In this document: in pieces, positions 24,543 to 39,500 of the stretch
How the letters are laid out: each line of letters begins with the position of its first letter
Numbering within the stretch: the stretch's first letter is position 1
From: Nautilus pompilius
Lineage: Eukaryota; Mollusca; Cephalopoda; Nautilida; Nautilidae
Assembly (NCBI GenBank): GCA_018389105.1
Contig: JACATO010000039.1
Coordinates: 744,001 to 808,000, forward strand
Direction of reading: 5' to 3'
Length of the DNA stretch: 64,000 bases
Translations under genes and position numbers: made by a program
The notes under the pieces: model-generated
Database searches by the model: none
Told to the model about the DNA's origin: nothing
What the model saw: the letters and a program-made list of their open reading frames with translations, nothing else

Positions 24543-27500
24543 CTGTTAAAAAACAAATATATATATAAGTCCTTAGTTGTCCACGGATTTTCCAGACTTA
24601 GGTAAATGTGGGCTTTTAGACATTTAGGATATCTGATGATTTTTTTCAAATAAGGATCTTAAGCAAATTCCTTAGGTTTTTACAGTTAGTATTGGTAGAG
24701 AATCTAAATTGCCAATACTGATCCTTGGTAAATATTTCTCCAGCCTGGGAACCTTGCCCTCATGAAAACTATACTACATTGCTGGTAGTATATTCAGTTA
24801 AGCATAAGTTGTGGATGTTCTGGCTTTCTACTACTACTGAAACTAGATGAGTTATAGTAGATTCTCTTTGTTGTTTGAAGCTAGAGGGAAAACAGCAATA
24901 TGATGTCAGTCAGTATCCCTGCTCTATTATCATTTAAGAACGTTTCTTTGACTTCTGGTAAGCTTTTAATAAAATTTACAGAAACAATGGACCCTTTGAA
25001 TAATTTTGTCTCCCGTAGAACACATTTGTTTAGTTTTAGATGTATATTTGGTTACAGTACTTACTGTTTTCATCAAAAAGGGTGAAAACCACATCCACTA
25101 GATGATCACTCAGCCTAACATGAGCAACTGTATTTGCAACATGCTTCAGGGTTTCTAGAGAAAGAAAAAAAATTGTTGACTCAAAATATAAGCCACTTTG
25201 CAGCTAAATCATTCAAAAACTTAAGGCTAGTATGAAAAGAAACGGGCCAACTTCTGCAAAAGATGGACTCTATACACTAAGTTAAACTGTTGCACACCAG
25301 TGTCATTTTTTTCTCATCATTTATAGCTTTCTAGCAGTACAATATATAGAATGGTTTGTCATATGCAGATACCATGTATGTATTTTTAAAAAATAGTACT
25401 ACATGGCAACAAGAGGTTGTATAAATAACCCTGACATTCTTTTATATTTGTGATGCAGAAACAAGTCATTGAACTTTGGAATACCAGTGGTATGATGTGA
25501 ACCTAAGAACCACATGGATGACTGACTTTTTCAATCTGCACTGAGACCTATTCCTTTGCCACAAAAGCTTGAAATACTCATGTCAGACTCTGAATTGGAC
25601 AGTATTGAAGCTGAAGACTACTCATTGTGAATTTCAACCTTTCCTACTGAGCTAAATTATTTGGTTTTTCCAAAAGACTGCAGAAGTTCTTGGTACAGAC
25701 ATCGTGAAAATGAGTTTGTGCCATATTTTTACCATGCACTAGATGAGCTGCATATCAATCAAATGACTGGAGGCTGTTTGTTGATTCCTCGAAAATAAGT
25801 ATGAAATGAGTACTTCATAATAGCAACAAATATGCTGCTGTGCCTATTGCACATTCATTGCTTTTGATGGAAACAAAAAAAAAAAGCTAGAGCTTCTGGG
25901 AAATGTTGGAAAGAAAACATCTTGTATACCAGTGTGTGCACAATTTTTAGGAATGGTGCAATAGAGCTAATGTCTGTAGAAATATATTCATGTGTGACAT
26001 CTATGTGGAAAGAAAGTCACCAAAAACTACCAGGATGTTTATTCTAGTAAAGGTCAGACATCACGTGCAAAGTTTTAATTTTCCTTAAGACTGAGCTTTG
26101 CCAAATAAGTGTTCAAAAAGGGAACCACAATCAGTTCCTGCACTGAAAGCTATCATTAGTGTCTCAAAATTTCTTATACACTTACAAAAACTGCAGCTGA
26201 CTAATTTTTTTTGTGCACCACCCACAAAGAATTTACTTCTAAAATGTGATAAAGACATTTGTCATTCTGATATATCCTGCACAAAAAAAAACAAGTATTT
26301 GGGTCTGTTTACTGCCATCTTTCCCACACCCTGTAAACAAACACTTTTTTAATCCTCCATTGTTAGCATATCTAACCAATTCAGTTTTGAAAATATTAGT
26401 AGTGAACAACAACAAAATACCTTGGTCTATAGAAACACCAGCCAAGTGATAGAAACTCAGTGCTGTATCCACGTCATTGATGCTTTTCAAAAATTTCCAG
26501 AAATCAATGTATTCATCAAAAATGATCCCCTGCAATGAGAAAAATCTATTTCTTGTACTGTTGTAAATAATCAGCTGTAAACTTTAGTGCATCTATGGAA
26601 CAAAGTGAAAAACAAGCAAGACTTTCTGAAAGATTTTTTTTTATGTGCATGTATTCACTGGTCTGCACAAACCTTTATTTACAAGTGTAATAAATTTAAA
26701 ATAGAAAGTAAGACCTACAAATAAAATGAAAAAAAAAAGGCCATACCTTACTATCATCTTTATATCTCTTTTTTAATCTTTTTAACATCTTAATTCGCTT
26801 GCTGTCTGGAAGGCCAGCATACGACAGCAAAATTGTTCCAAATTCTTTTTCAGATATTCTTTCGTCTATTGGTTTGTACCGCTCAAACTGAAATAAGACA
26901 TAACTAAAGTCCTCATATCCACAACACCACTACTATGAGAAATGTTAAAAATATACACTGAAAGTTTGCGGTATTTCAGGTGTGTCTTAGCAGTTAATTA
27001 TCTTCACTATATTGGATGAGGGAGATTCAAGACCCATTAGGAATTGCTTGTTTCTGTATTTCGTTCAAGATGAAGAGTACATCAGGGATGAAGAAATAAA
27101 TGACGACTTAATGAAAACCAAAAACAAAAATGAAGATTTTTCCATACAGAGTTAACTAAGCCACATTTTGGACTCTCTTCTGTTTATAAAGAGCTAACTA
27201 ATCTGGGGAAGATACCAAGTCATATGTTGTAATGTCTTACAACTGATGAAAATATTCTAAACTTTATCATAATAGTTCTAATTATGCCTATAAAATTAAG
27301 TAACAGTATACTTGTGTGTAGATGAAGAAAAGGATCAGTGTTATTGTGGTAAATTCATTAAACTGTCAGCACTAATGAGATACTGTAACATTAAAGAAGA
27401 ATATGAATTTGGACTACTACCTGTCTGTAAATTGGTCTGTACAATCATGAGAATCATACTACTTGAAGGATATAAACAGTCTAGAAAAGGTCCAAAAGCA

Positions 27501-30500
27501 TTTCATGTAAATGAAGATAGATATGAATAATTACCATGAACATTTAAAACCACCTTAGTTTTTTGTGTACTGTCAAAGAGAGAGGGAAAGAACAAGCATT
27601 TAGGCTACATGGAGTTACCAGCTAAACCTTTTAAGAATTCCAAGTTGACTAAAAACAAGGAAGTAGCTATTAGTTGACACACTGTAGATCCTGAATTTGA
27701 AATGGCTTTAAAGAGACCCCAATTCCCATTCTGTGGGCTGTGTTGGGGCTTCCCACCCATCTATCATCATTTCAATAATCATTAAAAACAGATAAAGAAA
27801 CAACACAAACAATTACTAACATGGAAAATTATCCTTTTGAAAACATTCTGATACCTTAATATTTAATTTAATACAATTCTATAAAGAAGCCACAATTAAA
27901 AAAAAAAATTTTTTTTAAACAATTTTTGTTAATTTGCTCAAGCTACATGGAAAACATCCATACCTCTATCTGTAATATTTCTGTTTGCAAGTGCCGCTGA
28001 AATTCTAGAAACTCCTCTGCTGTTAGCTTATTTGATCTGTTTGCCGAAAAGAAATAGCTCGTGAGTGCTGAGCTGACACCTCTCATGACATTGCCAGTGA
28101 CTGCACGATCTCGGTGGCGCATCCCTATACTTGTCTGATTCATCACGGTTTGTTGAACCTAAAAAAAAAACAACAATTTAGCTTCCCACCTGTGAACAAT
28201 AATTCCTTTTAAAACTTTGGGTAGCGATAGTGTCGCAACCCTTTGAAACTCATGAAAAATTGCTACAGGAAAGAGAGGTGCCATCTATGGGGGATGGGTG
28301 CAAATTAGTAACCTTAAGTAAAGATAGATATTTACACCCCACTGATGATTACATCAAAAGGACTAGATTCTTCATTCACTAGGTCCTGACAGCAACACAC
28401 TTCTGTAATTCATGCTTTTTTCTGCATTCACCTGAGGCAGTTCACATTCGCAGGTAGCTTACTAACACAGTTACCCTGAAGTTTTGTTGTTTTCTGTGCA
28501 GCAAAACTCAATTTGAATACAGGTTCAATGAAGGGCAATTTCTCCCCTTGACAGACACTAAAACCAAGCACAACCTTAGCACTTTTGATGGCCAGAAGAA
28601 AGATGATGGGCTGATTTATGACAAATTATCCGCCTCCATTTTATCAGAATTTTCTTGGACACATTTGCATATAATTAAATACAGCACCCTATCATATATT
28701 ATGGAAAAGTTATTCTACCAACTTCCCTGGAATTTGAAAATGGGATGCATTTTTGAAAAATTAATTAATATAATAAAAAACTTGGATATTAATTTTTCAA
28801 TAGTCTTCTCTTCGAATCTCAGAATGGCATTTATAAATAATCAAATCTGCTGAGCTTGATGACAAAATTATCCACTCCACAGACCATAAAAATGTAAACT
28901 GGCAAGCTAAACAATGAATAAAATTCACTGAAATGTTAAAAACTTATTTTCAGAACTGAAATTCTCCAGCTTGTTACTGTATCCCTGCAATAATTTTACC
29001 TTTTCAAACTCCTCCACATCCACATTCCCATCACCATCCAGGTCAAACATTCGAAATGCTATTTCAAAGTTCCTTGGAGGAGCTGAAAAAGTAGCCATAA
29101 GTCATGAAGTCAAATTTAGTTTTCTAAATTTGTTTGAATTATAAACTCCAGTTAGACCCAGCAAAGTTATGCAAAACATTTATTACATGACGAAAACGGA
29201 TTTATATTGCAGTCATTTTCAAATTGGATTTCTCCCAAATGTATGCACATATTCCAAATACTCATTAAAAGCCATGGTCTTTCTGTGCCTGAGCAAAGTC
29301 AGCAAGAGCACAGAGAAGTTTTAGAATGGCCGTGTTGTAACCACAAGAGAGTTTAGCACAAACCTGAAAACTGCTGAATACAAAAAAACTCTTGTCCCAC
29401 ACTTTAAAAATTAAAACAAGGTAAATATATAGTCACTTTATACATTTAACAGATAAACAAAAATTAAATGCATTAAAAATGTTTCTTCCTTTAAAATTTT
29501 TAGCTTGGTCACTGGTAAAAGATTCAGAATGGGGCAAAGATGCACTTAAAAATAGTGGGGTTTTGCTGGGTGACAGGTATCAATTCGTCTTTGAATACTG
29601 AACATACAGGCTAAAAGAAAACAGAGAAAATGTGATTTTCTTTTGCAAATGCCTAGTGCTCTGATAAATATTTTCTTAAAAAGAGTTATCATATAATGTG
29701 TAGGGGGCACCTGACCTTATAAATTAGCACTGATGCTACAGTCCATGAAGCCATAGCTCCTCACATAAGCACCACAACAGTTGATCACAGCTTCATACCT
29801 GCAACTAACAGACATCATGTCTAGGACACTGGCTGATGTTGCTGTAAAACTAATCAAAGGAAGAAAATGGCCATGGTAGCGTATTGATTCTGGTGGCAGT
29901 ATCCAAAAATTTTTTAGGACATTCTGGTAATGAGAGGCCAAGTGTCTTGGAATATTATACCGTAGGCTTGCACGAAGTGAACAAACATTGAGCTATAGGA
30001 CATCATCTCCGTACCAAATAACTATCAGATTATCCTGTACGGGGTTGGTACAGGAGCTTTGAGATCTTCCTCATAACCTAAAATTTGGCTCCAACAAATC
30101 AGTAAAGTGATGTACACAGGCAGCATAGCATAAAATCAAAGATATGCAGCTCAAAATAAGATTTATCATGGAAAAACACTAGTAGTGTCCATTGCATCTG
30201 AGGTCAAACCCTGTGCCACTTACAAAATTAGAGCCAAATTTGTTTAAGCATCTTGGTGAGTCACACCATAGAAGTAGATGGGGCTTCCCAATACGAGTAT
30301 CATGTAAGTGATTCTTGACAGTCTGCCAAATTTCAGTATAGCCCAGAAATAATCTCTCTTGTTTAGGTACACCACTAACTGTATACATACAAAGCTTATG
30401 ATGTAAAGTCAAGCTATGAGCACTCAGAATAGGCCAGCCCATCTTGCAATGTCTTGATTCCCTCTCAGATATAGTACAGCAAACAGTACTGTGCAGCTGT

Positions 30501-33500
30501 GTACCCAACCTTCTTACAAAGCCACTCTGGAGTATAGTTTGCATGATTTGCACACAATAAAAAACTGACTATCACAAGGTTATCACACTTGAAAATCTGT
30601 ACTTTTAATACACAGAGGAACATCAATAAAATTGGCCACATGTACAACAAATGACTCAGCTGGTGATATCAGCAAAATGTAAGGACAGCAATTTATCAAA
30701 ATTGTTATTTTAATTAGAATCAGGATTAAGAATGTTGTTGTTGTTGTTGTTTTGAAATGCGTAGGTCTGCCATTTATAATTAGAATGTTTACAGTCATTT
30801 GGAATCTTCTAAGACTACAACAACAAAAGACAGAAAATGAAACTTTGATGTCATCATCATCATCATTATTATTATTTGTTTACTTAACTCTTTAAATTAT
30901 TGAAAACTCAGCTGAGATAATTTGTCACTATCTGAAGGCCAAGACTTACTTGACAGCACTGTCAATAAAAACACATAATCAGAGAATGAGATCAGTCCAC
31001 TCTGGCCCAGTTTGAAAAAGATGCTATCCTTGTCCAGGTCCAACTCAACACTGTCATGCTGAAAAGACAGAACTATTCTACTACTTTACTAGACAACAGC
31101 CACCAACCTATGGACTTTATCACGTAATACTGGTCATCACTACATCGTCACAGCACAGCACAACATAACTACAACCAAGCTCTACTCTCATTTTACCAAA
31201 GTAACACTATCAGTCATTCACCAGTGCCATTGTACTGTTATATTGAAGTCCTCAGAAATGAACCACTACCGAGACAAACAAGGCAGGCAAACATTTACAC
31301 GACACCATGACATGAATATGCACATTACATTTTCAACCAAACTCTGGCATAAAACAAACAAAAATTATGTAAATAATTTCCATTTTATAGGTCAAAACCT
31401 CTTGGTCCTGACCTAAATGCCCATCTGACCTGTTTAACTGACAAAATTCAAAAGCACACAAACTAAATCGTCCTCAATTCCAGCTGCTGTTTAATAAACT
31501 CAAAAGAAAATTGTCCAACTGTACTTATGAAGAAATCTAAGAAAAATTCCACAGATTCAAGTCTATTACTTAGTCTGATGATAGCAATATTACAACAAAC
31601 AAAATCTTGGTTGAGTTAGAATCATCAGATTGTCTGTGATTTACTGGCAGAATTGCCTGAGCGAAACACAACCTGTGACTTTCTCCTTCATTTGAGGAAA
31701 ACAATCTATGGCAAATCGTTAGAAATAAAATGCTAAAGGGAGATAGCTATTTGGTTTTAATATGCAAACTTCACTCTTTATTTGATCTTATAACCATCAA
31801 AACATTATAAGTTTATCTACGTGAAAGTTTTGTGTATAATCTTTTAAAACAAAAATAAAATACCTTAAATTATGAAAATAACTGAGCTTTCACTGATTTT
31901 GTATATATTCATTGTCAAAGCAGACAAAAATTGTCAGTGAAAGCTTCTTGCATGAATAACGGTGTTTTATTCCCATTATACTACTATCAACCAACACCAT
32001 GAAAGTCTCAAGAAATTATTAGAACTCATTATATTTTATTTATACTCCATTTTGACTTGTATATTAATAAACTTTAATATTCCTTTATAAATGCAACATT
32101 TGACCTATAACCCAGAAAATACTGTACTTTATTTTACTTACCTTTCAGAACAGCAGTTTCACTCAGCAACCAACCAAGGCAGTATGTGACAATAAAATTA
32201 CCTCACTAATCTGTTTCATTAGTAAAAAGCAGCACACCAAAAAGGTGGGCAGGTGGAATTCGCAAGCATAGCAAAAGCTACGGTAGGATAACAAGGTGTG
32301 GATCCATACTGCAAACTCAGAAAAAAAGTGATTCAGTGAGCTCAAAGTGATGGGTTGTAGACAGGGTTCAAACTTCTCTGCAGCTTTGTTTAATTAGAGG
32401 ATCTTTTCATTTGCAGCCAGAGTAGCAATACATGCAAGTTGATAGGTAAATTTAGAGCCAAAAATAGAGGAAATCTTCTGATCACATGATCAGCACCATC
32501 ATAGTAAACAATGCAGCAGTGTGCAGAGTTTTAAAAAACCTAAAAGTGCCAATAAATTCAAAATATAAACAGTAGAGGGTTATATTTTGTTTTTTTTATT
32601 TTTAAAGTAGTGACAGAACTCACTAAGGTACCTACAGTCACTCCTGTCACCATCATAAGGGTATAGTTCTCAGGAAGACTGGATTCATAACAAATTGAGC
32701 TCAACTCAAAAAATGAAAACAATAATTTAATAACACTACACACCTACAGAACAGTCCTCTCAGGACCAAGTTTTCTGATAACACTACACACCACCAGAAC
32801 AGTCCTCTCAGGACCAAGCTTTCTAATAACACTACACACCACCAGAACAGTCCTCTCAGGACCAAGCTTTCTGATGACACTACACACCACCAGAACAGTC
32901 CTCTCAGGACCAAGCTTTCTAATAACACTACACACCTACAGAACAGTCCTCTCAGGACCAAGCTTTCTAATAACACTACACACCACCAGAACAGTTCTCT
33001 CAGGACCAAGCTTTCTAATAACACTACACACCACCAGAACAGTCCTCTCAGGACCAAGCTTTCTGATGACACTACACACCACCAGAACAGTCCTCTCAGG
33101 ACCAAGCTTTCTAATAACACTACACACCTACAGAACAGTCCTCTCAGGACCAAGCTTTCTAATAACACTACACACCACCAGAACAGTCCTCTCAGGACCA
33201 AGCTTTCTAATAACACTACACACCTACAGAACAGTCCTCTCAGGACCAAGCTTTCTGATAACACTACACACCACCAGAACAGTCCTCTCAGGACCAAGCT
33301 TTCTGATAACACTACACACCACCAGAACAGTCCTCTCAGGACCAAGCTTTCTGATAACACTACACACACCAGAACAGTCCTCTCAGGACCAAGCTTTCTA
33401 ATAACACTACACCCCCTACCAGAACAGTCCTCTCAGGACCAAGCTTTCTGATGACACTACACACCAACCAGAACAGTTCTCTCAGACCAAGATTTCTGAT

Positions 33501-36500
33501 GACACTACACACCACCAGAAGTCCTCTCAGGACCAAGCTTTCTAATAACACTACACACCTACAGAACAGTCCTCTCAGGACCACTTTCTGATAACACTAC
33601 ACACCACCAGAACAGTCCTCTCAGGACCAACTTTCTGATGACACTACACACCACCAGAACAGTCCTCTCAGGACCAAGCTTTCTGATAACACTACACACC
33701 ACCAGAACAGTCCTCTCAGGACCAAGCTTTCTAATAACACTACACACCTACAGAACAGTCCTCTCAGGACCAAGCTTTCTGATAACACTACACACCTACA
33801 GAACAGTCCTCTCAGGACCAAGTTTTCTAATAACACTACACACCACCAGAACAGTCCTCTCAGGACCAAGTTTTCTGATAACACTACACACCACCAGAAC
33901 AGTCCTCTCAGGACCAAGTTTTCTAATAACACTACACACCACCAGAACAGTCCTCTCAGGACCAAGCTTTCTAATAACACTACACACCTACAGAACAGTC
34001 CTCTCAGGACCAAGCTTTCTGATAACACTACACACCACCAGAACAGTCCTCTCAGGACCAAGCTTTCTAATAACACTACACACCACCAGAACAGTCCTCT
34101 CAGGACCAAGCTTTCTAATAACACTACACACCTACAGAACAGTCCTCTCAGGACCAAGCTTTCTAATAACACTACACACCACCAGAACAGTCCTCTCAGG
34201 ACCAAGCTTTCTAATAACACTACACACCACCAGAACAGTTCTCTCAGGACCAAGCTTTCTAATAACACTACACACCTCCAGAACAGTTCTCTCAGGACCA
34301 AGCTTTCTAATAACACTACACACCACCAGAACAGTCCTCTCAGGACCAAGCTTTCTGATGACACTACACACCACCAGAACAGTTCTCTCAGGACCAAGAT
34401 TTCTGATGACACTACACACCACCAGAACAGTTCTCTCAGGACCAAGCTTTCTAATAACACTACACACCTCCAGAACAGTTCTCTCAGGACCAAGCTTTCT
34501 AATAACACTACACACCACCAGAACAGTCCTCTCAGGACCAAGCTTTCTGATAACACTACACACCACCAGAACAGTCCTCTCAGGACCAAGCTTTCTAATA
34601 ACACTACACACCACCAGAACAGTCCTCTCAGGACCAAGCTTTCTAATAACACTACACACCTACAGAACAGTCCTCTCAGGACCAAGCTTTCTAATAACAC
34701 TACACACCACCAGAACAGTCCTCTCAGGACCAAGCTTTCTAATAACACTACACACCACCAGAACAGTTCTCTCAGGACCAAGCTTTCTAATAACACTCAC
34801 ACCTCCTCAGAACAGTTCTCTCAGGACCAAGCTTTCTAATAACACTACACACCACCAGAACAGTCCTCTCAGGACCAAGCTTTCTGATGACACTACACAC
34901 CACCAGAACAGTTCTCTCAGGACCAAGATTTCTGATGACACTACACACCACCAGAACAGTTCTCTCAGGACCAAGATTTCTAATAACACTACACACCACC
35001 AGAACAGACCTCTCAGGACCAATCTTTTGCCATGATGAAAGAGAGAGGTCACCAAAACGTAACCTTGTTCATTAATTGTTTCACCTCTGATGAGACAATG
35101 AGGAAAACCTACACTAGGTTACAATTTAGTAAATACCACATCAGCATGTTTCTCTCTCTCATAGTAATCTGGTAAAATGACATCTTCACAACATTCAAAT
35201 TTTAAATTGCAATAAAAGTGGGAGAATATTCATCTTCACATCTCCCAGTACCTGTGTAATAGTTCTTCTGGTTTTGTTAATAACTATAATTTCAAAAAAA
35301 AAAAAAAAAAGTTAAACACTGGAATCAGTTAAAATAACCTGAAAAATAGAAAAATCACCAATGAAATAATGGAGGTGTAATATTCTACTTTGTAGTAAAT
35401 AACAGATTCTTTTTATACTAGATATTTGGTGAAAGCTGTATAGGCAATGACAATGACCAGCCATAGAGCACAGAATTAAACAAAAATTGAAAGTATTTGT
35501 TATATAATTTTCAAATGTTTTCTTGGCTGTGGAAACTTTCGAGATACTGAGGCTAAAGTTCATTTCAGACTCCAACTTGTTTATATTCTTTGGCTACCAA
35601 TGACATATACCCACCTATTTAAATTATTAAAAAATTTTTTTAATTCTGTTATCACAATGTACGTCTTAACATAGGCCAATAACATTAAATGTCAGTACAA
35701 GACCCTAATAACTGAAAGTAGACTACATAAACATCATTCATGGAGAAATTCTTATAAAGTGTTGCCAGAAAGTCTTTCAATGGTCTGATAATGGCCACTG
35801 AATTTATAAATAAAAAATCCAAGACAAGTAGAAAGTCAGCTTCTCAATTTCTCTCACATTCTGCTGTGCACAACATGAAAAAGAACACCTTGTATATATT
35901 TCTGGCAGCCAAATTACCTGGAATTTGGTAATAAATAAGAAATAAAGAGAGAGCAGTTTAAGAAATAAAGCTGGAAAGATTCAGATATTGTGTACAAAAT
36001 AGAATTTTCTTGAATATTTACTTTACAGGCAGATAGTTTTTCAGTAGTATATATATATATATATCTACAGAAGAACTAAGAACCAAAATCACGAGATATG
36101 AACGAAGATATAACACCAGTTTAATCAGCTAGACACAGTAGACAAGCTGTGAAATGCCATTCTAAGCAAAGTTCATGGCTCTGCTCAATTTCATTTATTC
36201 TAAATTAGAGATAGCATGTAACATCATCATTCCAGCTGTTCATATTAGCAATGAAAAAAAAACCTCTGAATTTATCTGCTATTAATAGATTACAAATTTC
36301 ATGTTCTATGTACACCTTTAGATGGGAAGAAAGAAAATCATCTACATAGCTATAAGCATATAAAAACCAGATCTGAAATATGAGCAGACTGTAGCTAGGA
36401 TTTCTGGTTTTCCACATCCAGTCACTTTTCCAGTGCCGTGTAGCAGACAGACAGCCTTATGACTAAAGTTTGTGCTCCTCCAAGACCATTTAATGCAGCT

Positions 36501-39500
36501 AGTGGGCTGTAAATAGTCAAGACATGCACTTGGCAGAGTAAGAAAACAAGAAAAATCTAGGTGAGAGCTTGTGCATACAGACCAAAAGAGCTAACTGAAA
36601 ACTAGAACTGGCAAGCACAGACAGATGGCATTGCAAAACAGAGTTCAGCGGTGCAGTGTTCAAAATTGTGGATCAAATAGTTAACCCACATGCAAGAAAA
36701 AATACAAAAACAAACCAACCAATAAAATAATAGAGCTCAGTAATACAGATGAGAACAAGTGTTCACCCTCTCGTACACAATGTTGTCATGGCAATGGACT
36801 TAACCAAATTTCCTGAGTCACTAATATTTTGTTTTGTATATAACAATAGAATGTCTGGGGTTTAGCTACTCAAAAAGTTAGGTAAAATTCTGTAACTTAC
36901 TGTTCCCTGCTTCACCAACAGTTCAACTTTGGAGTGATGACTTCTGTATTTCAACAGAATTTGTGGAATAAGCAAAAAATCTTTATAGTTATGTAAAACC
37001 TAAGCAGATTCGTAAATCAAATACCCAAACTTTTTAAACAATTTTTTCTACTTTTTAAAATCTTTCATTATATTTCCTGTCAAACATTGTGCTCATTATT
37101 TCCAAACCACCAGGGGACCATGTTAAAATGAAAGTCAAACCCACTTTAGTGTCTTGTCATAATAGTTTGCTAACTCTTGTTACAACAATATACCAGTTTA
37201 TTACAGAAAATGGCAAAAAAAGAAAAACAATAGTGTGAAAATCTTTCTTTATGTTGGTATTTGGTTGTGCTACCGTTTTCAGCAAGAACCCCTCTGTCTG
37301 GCATTGAATCAAGATATTTATCACAGTTTGGCTCATATTCCTTCATATCTAAGAACCAGCTTCCTTTAATTTCATCATATTGGCAAAATGTGGATAGGCT
37401 TCTTTTGACCGACATTCATTCCAGATACTCCCGCAGGTGCTTGACCAGTTGCAGTATCCAGGGAAAAAGTTAAATGCCATAATTACTCTTCCCAACTGTA
37501 GTCACATGGTGGGGTGTAGTACCATTCTCCTCAATTATCAGTATGCCTTATTGATTCAATGGTAGAATATGAATCTTTAAAATAGCAATGTATTCAGTGG
37601 GTCAACCTTCAAAAATACCAATTTAGTTTTTCCACCATGCCAGATTACACTCAATTCCATGCTGCTCTTGCTTCCATACTAGACTGTGAACTGATGGCAT
37701 TATGGTTGAAGGTCTTCTCCAAATCTAGTTACAACCTCAAGATATGAATTGCTGAAACCTGGACTCATCAAGGAAGAGTATAAACACTGCCAATTATTGA
37801 GGATCTTACCAGACTGCCAGCCAGACCTTTTAAAGCATTCTGTTTCCACTAACTAGGAGGGTGTTGCATGGGCAATGTCAACAGGAGAATGAGTGGTGAG
37901 TGCAGATGTAGTGAGTAATGAAAACTTCTTGTTGAAAGCCTTTTAGGTCACCATGCTCACATTTCCCTCAGTGATTTTCAATATTATTAGTCTTAGATCC
38001 ATGAGAAATGTTGACATCTTTAGCAACATGCTACTGACTCTGACCATACTCTGAATAGTTTATAATAGGTTCTTAGGTGAATGGAGGAATATTTTGGGAT
38101 TCACCTGATTCCAATATGGTTAATTATCTGCCCACCTGGATGTCCAACAAACACACACACACACATACACATGCTCTTTCCTTCTCTCTCTCAGATCTAA
38201 AACAGATACATTTTAGTCAAATACATTCATCTATGAGGGGAGCCAAATTAATATGGCAAGGTGCTATACAAACTGGCCAAGCTGTATAACCCTAACAACC
38301 TTCAACAGCATAACATGACAATTAGCCTTCAGTAAAAATGCATTTAATAAACAGTTGGTTACCGAACCAAGATCAATAAAAATTGCATGAACTAAATCAG
38401 TTTCTCAACTATTTCGGTGTCATTCACCCTTGAGTCTTTATCACAAAATTCCATTCACCTACAACTAAATTTCCTTATGTTTTTGGTAATTTTCGTCTTA
38501 CTCTCCCTTGTGTATAATTTTATATATAATTCATTTTGTCACATGAGCAAAAAACATAAATTAACTCAATTCTTAAGTGTTTATTTTATTCAAGTTTTTG
38601 AACATCCTAACAATATGTAAAGAAAACTAGGAGTGACAAAAAAAAATTATTAGAATTTTTCTAGTTTACATAAATTTAAGTTAGTAAACAACAGTCTTAG
38701 AACTTAGAATTAGATTCTTAGGAGCAATGTTTTCTTATTGTGTATGTTTACCACAAAAAAATGACAAGCAGCATACTTCTACACTTACATATATGTTTTT
38801 TTTTTATCATCAGTGACTAGGATGTCCCTGTACTACTGTGACAAGCTTCTCAAACCAAGGTTCAATTTCCTTCTCCAAAGCAGCCCGCATAACCGAATCA
38901 ACACACTGAAGTGAATTTCGTTTTTTGGTTTTCAATTCTACCAAGGTCGAAAACCCTTGTTCTGACAGGAAGGTTGTTGTCAAAATTACTAGTGGTTGAA
39001 GGGCCTTCAAGGCAACTGATTTGTATTCAGGGAAAGCAAGTAATCCAACCCAATAGTCTCCATAGTAGGAGTACATCTCAAAAGATGCTTTTTGACTGAA
39101 GTCATAATGAAACTCCATCAACACTTCTGACATTTCCCCAACATCTGCTCACTTGATGTGGCTGGTGATAAAAGGATTAACTATCCACATCTGATTTCCC
39201 AAGTCCTGCAGATGCTTCTGAGGAAATGTGTTTCAAAATTTCTAGACAGCAACTGCAGATGGTTAGAAATGACATCGTTGAAATGCATTACTTTCACGTC
39301 ACCTAGCTCAGTAAAAAATACAGACAGTTCATTCTTCAGGGACAGTACTCTTTCAAGGACTCTTCCACATGACAACCATCGAATTCAAAATGCAGGAGAA
39401 TCATGTGATCTGCAGACATGTCCTTGCATAGCTCTAAAAAACAGCCGACATTTTTGTGCTTGTGGGTGAACAGCGTGACAAATTTTCACCCATATCTTAA

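Noticed and set aside
30179..30553. 124-codon minus-strand frame in MICU1 intron 5
   Set aside because: No motif or family was recognised, there is no flanking splice evidence, and it does not fit the MICU1 phase.
32731..35027. Regular repeats that might suggest a CRISPR array
   Set aside because: The units are directly adjacent without unique spacers, and the setting is a eukaryotic intron.
33638..35035. 465-codon plus-strand and 391-codon minus-strand open frames made of 16-residue repeats
   Set aside because: They come from a 48-bp minisatellite whose period is a multiple of three. Both strands are open at once, there is no other coding evidence, and the array is in a MICU1 intron.
37170..38120. 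Less AT-biased stretch with small open frames in MICU1 intron 4
   Set aside because: It looks like an old repeat, but no transposase motif or termini could be identified, so it is not listed as an element.
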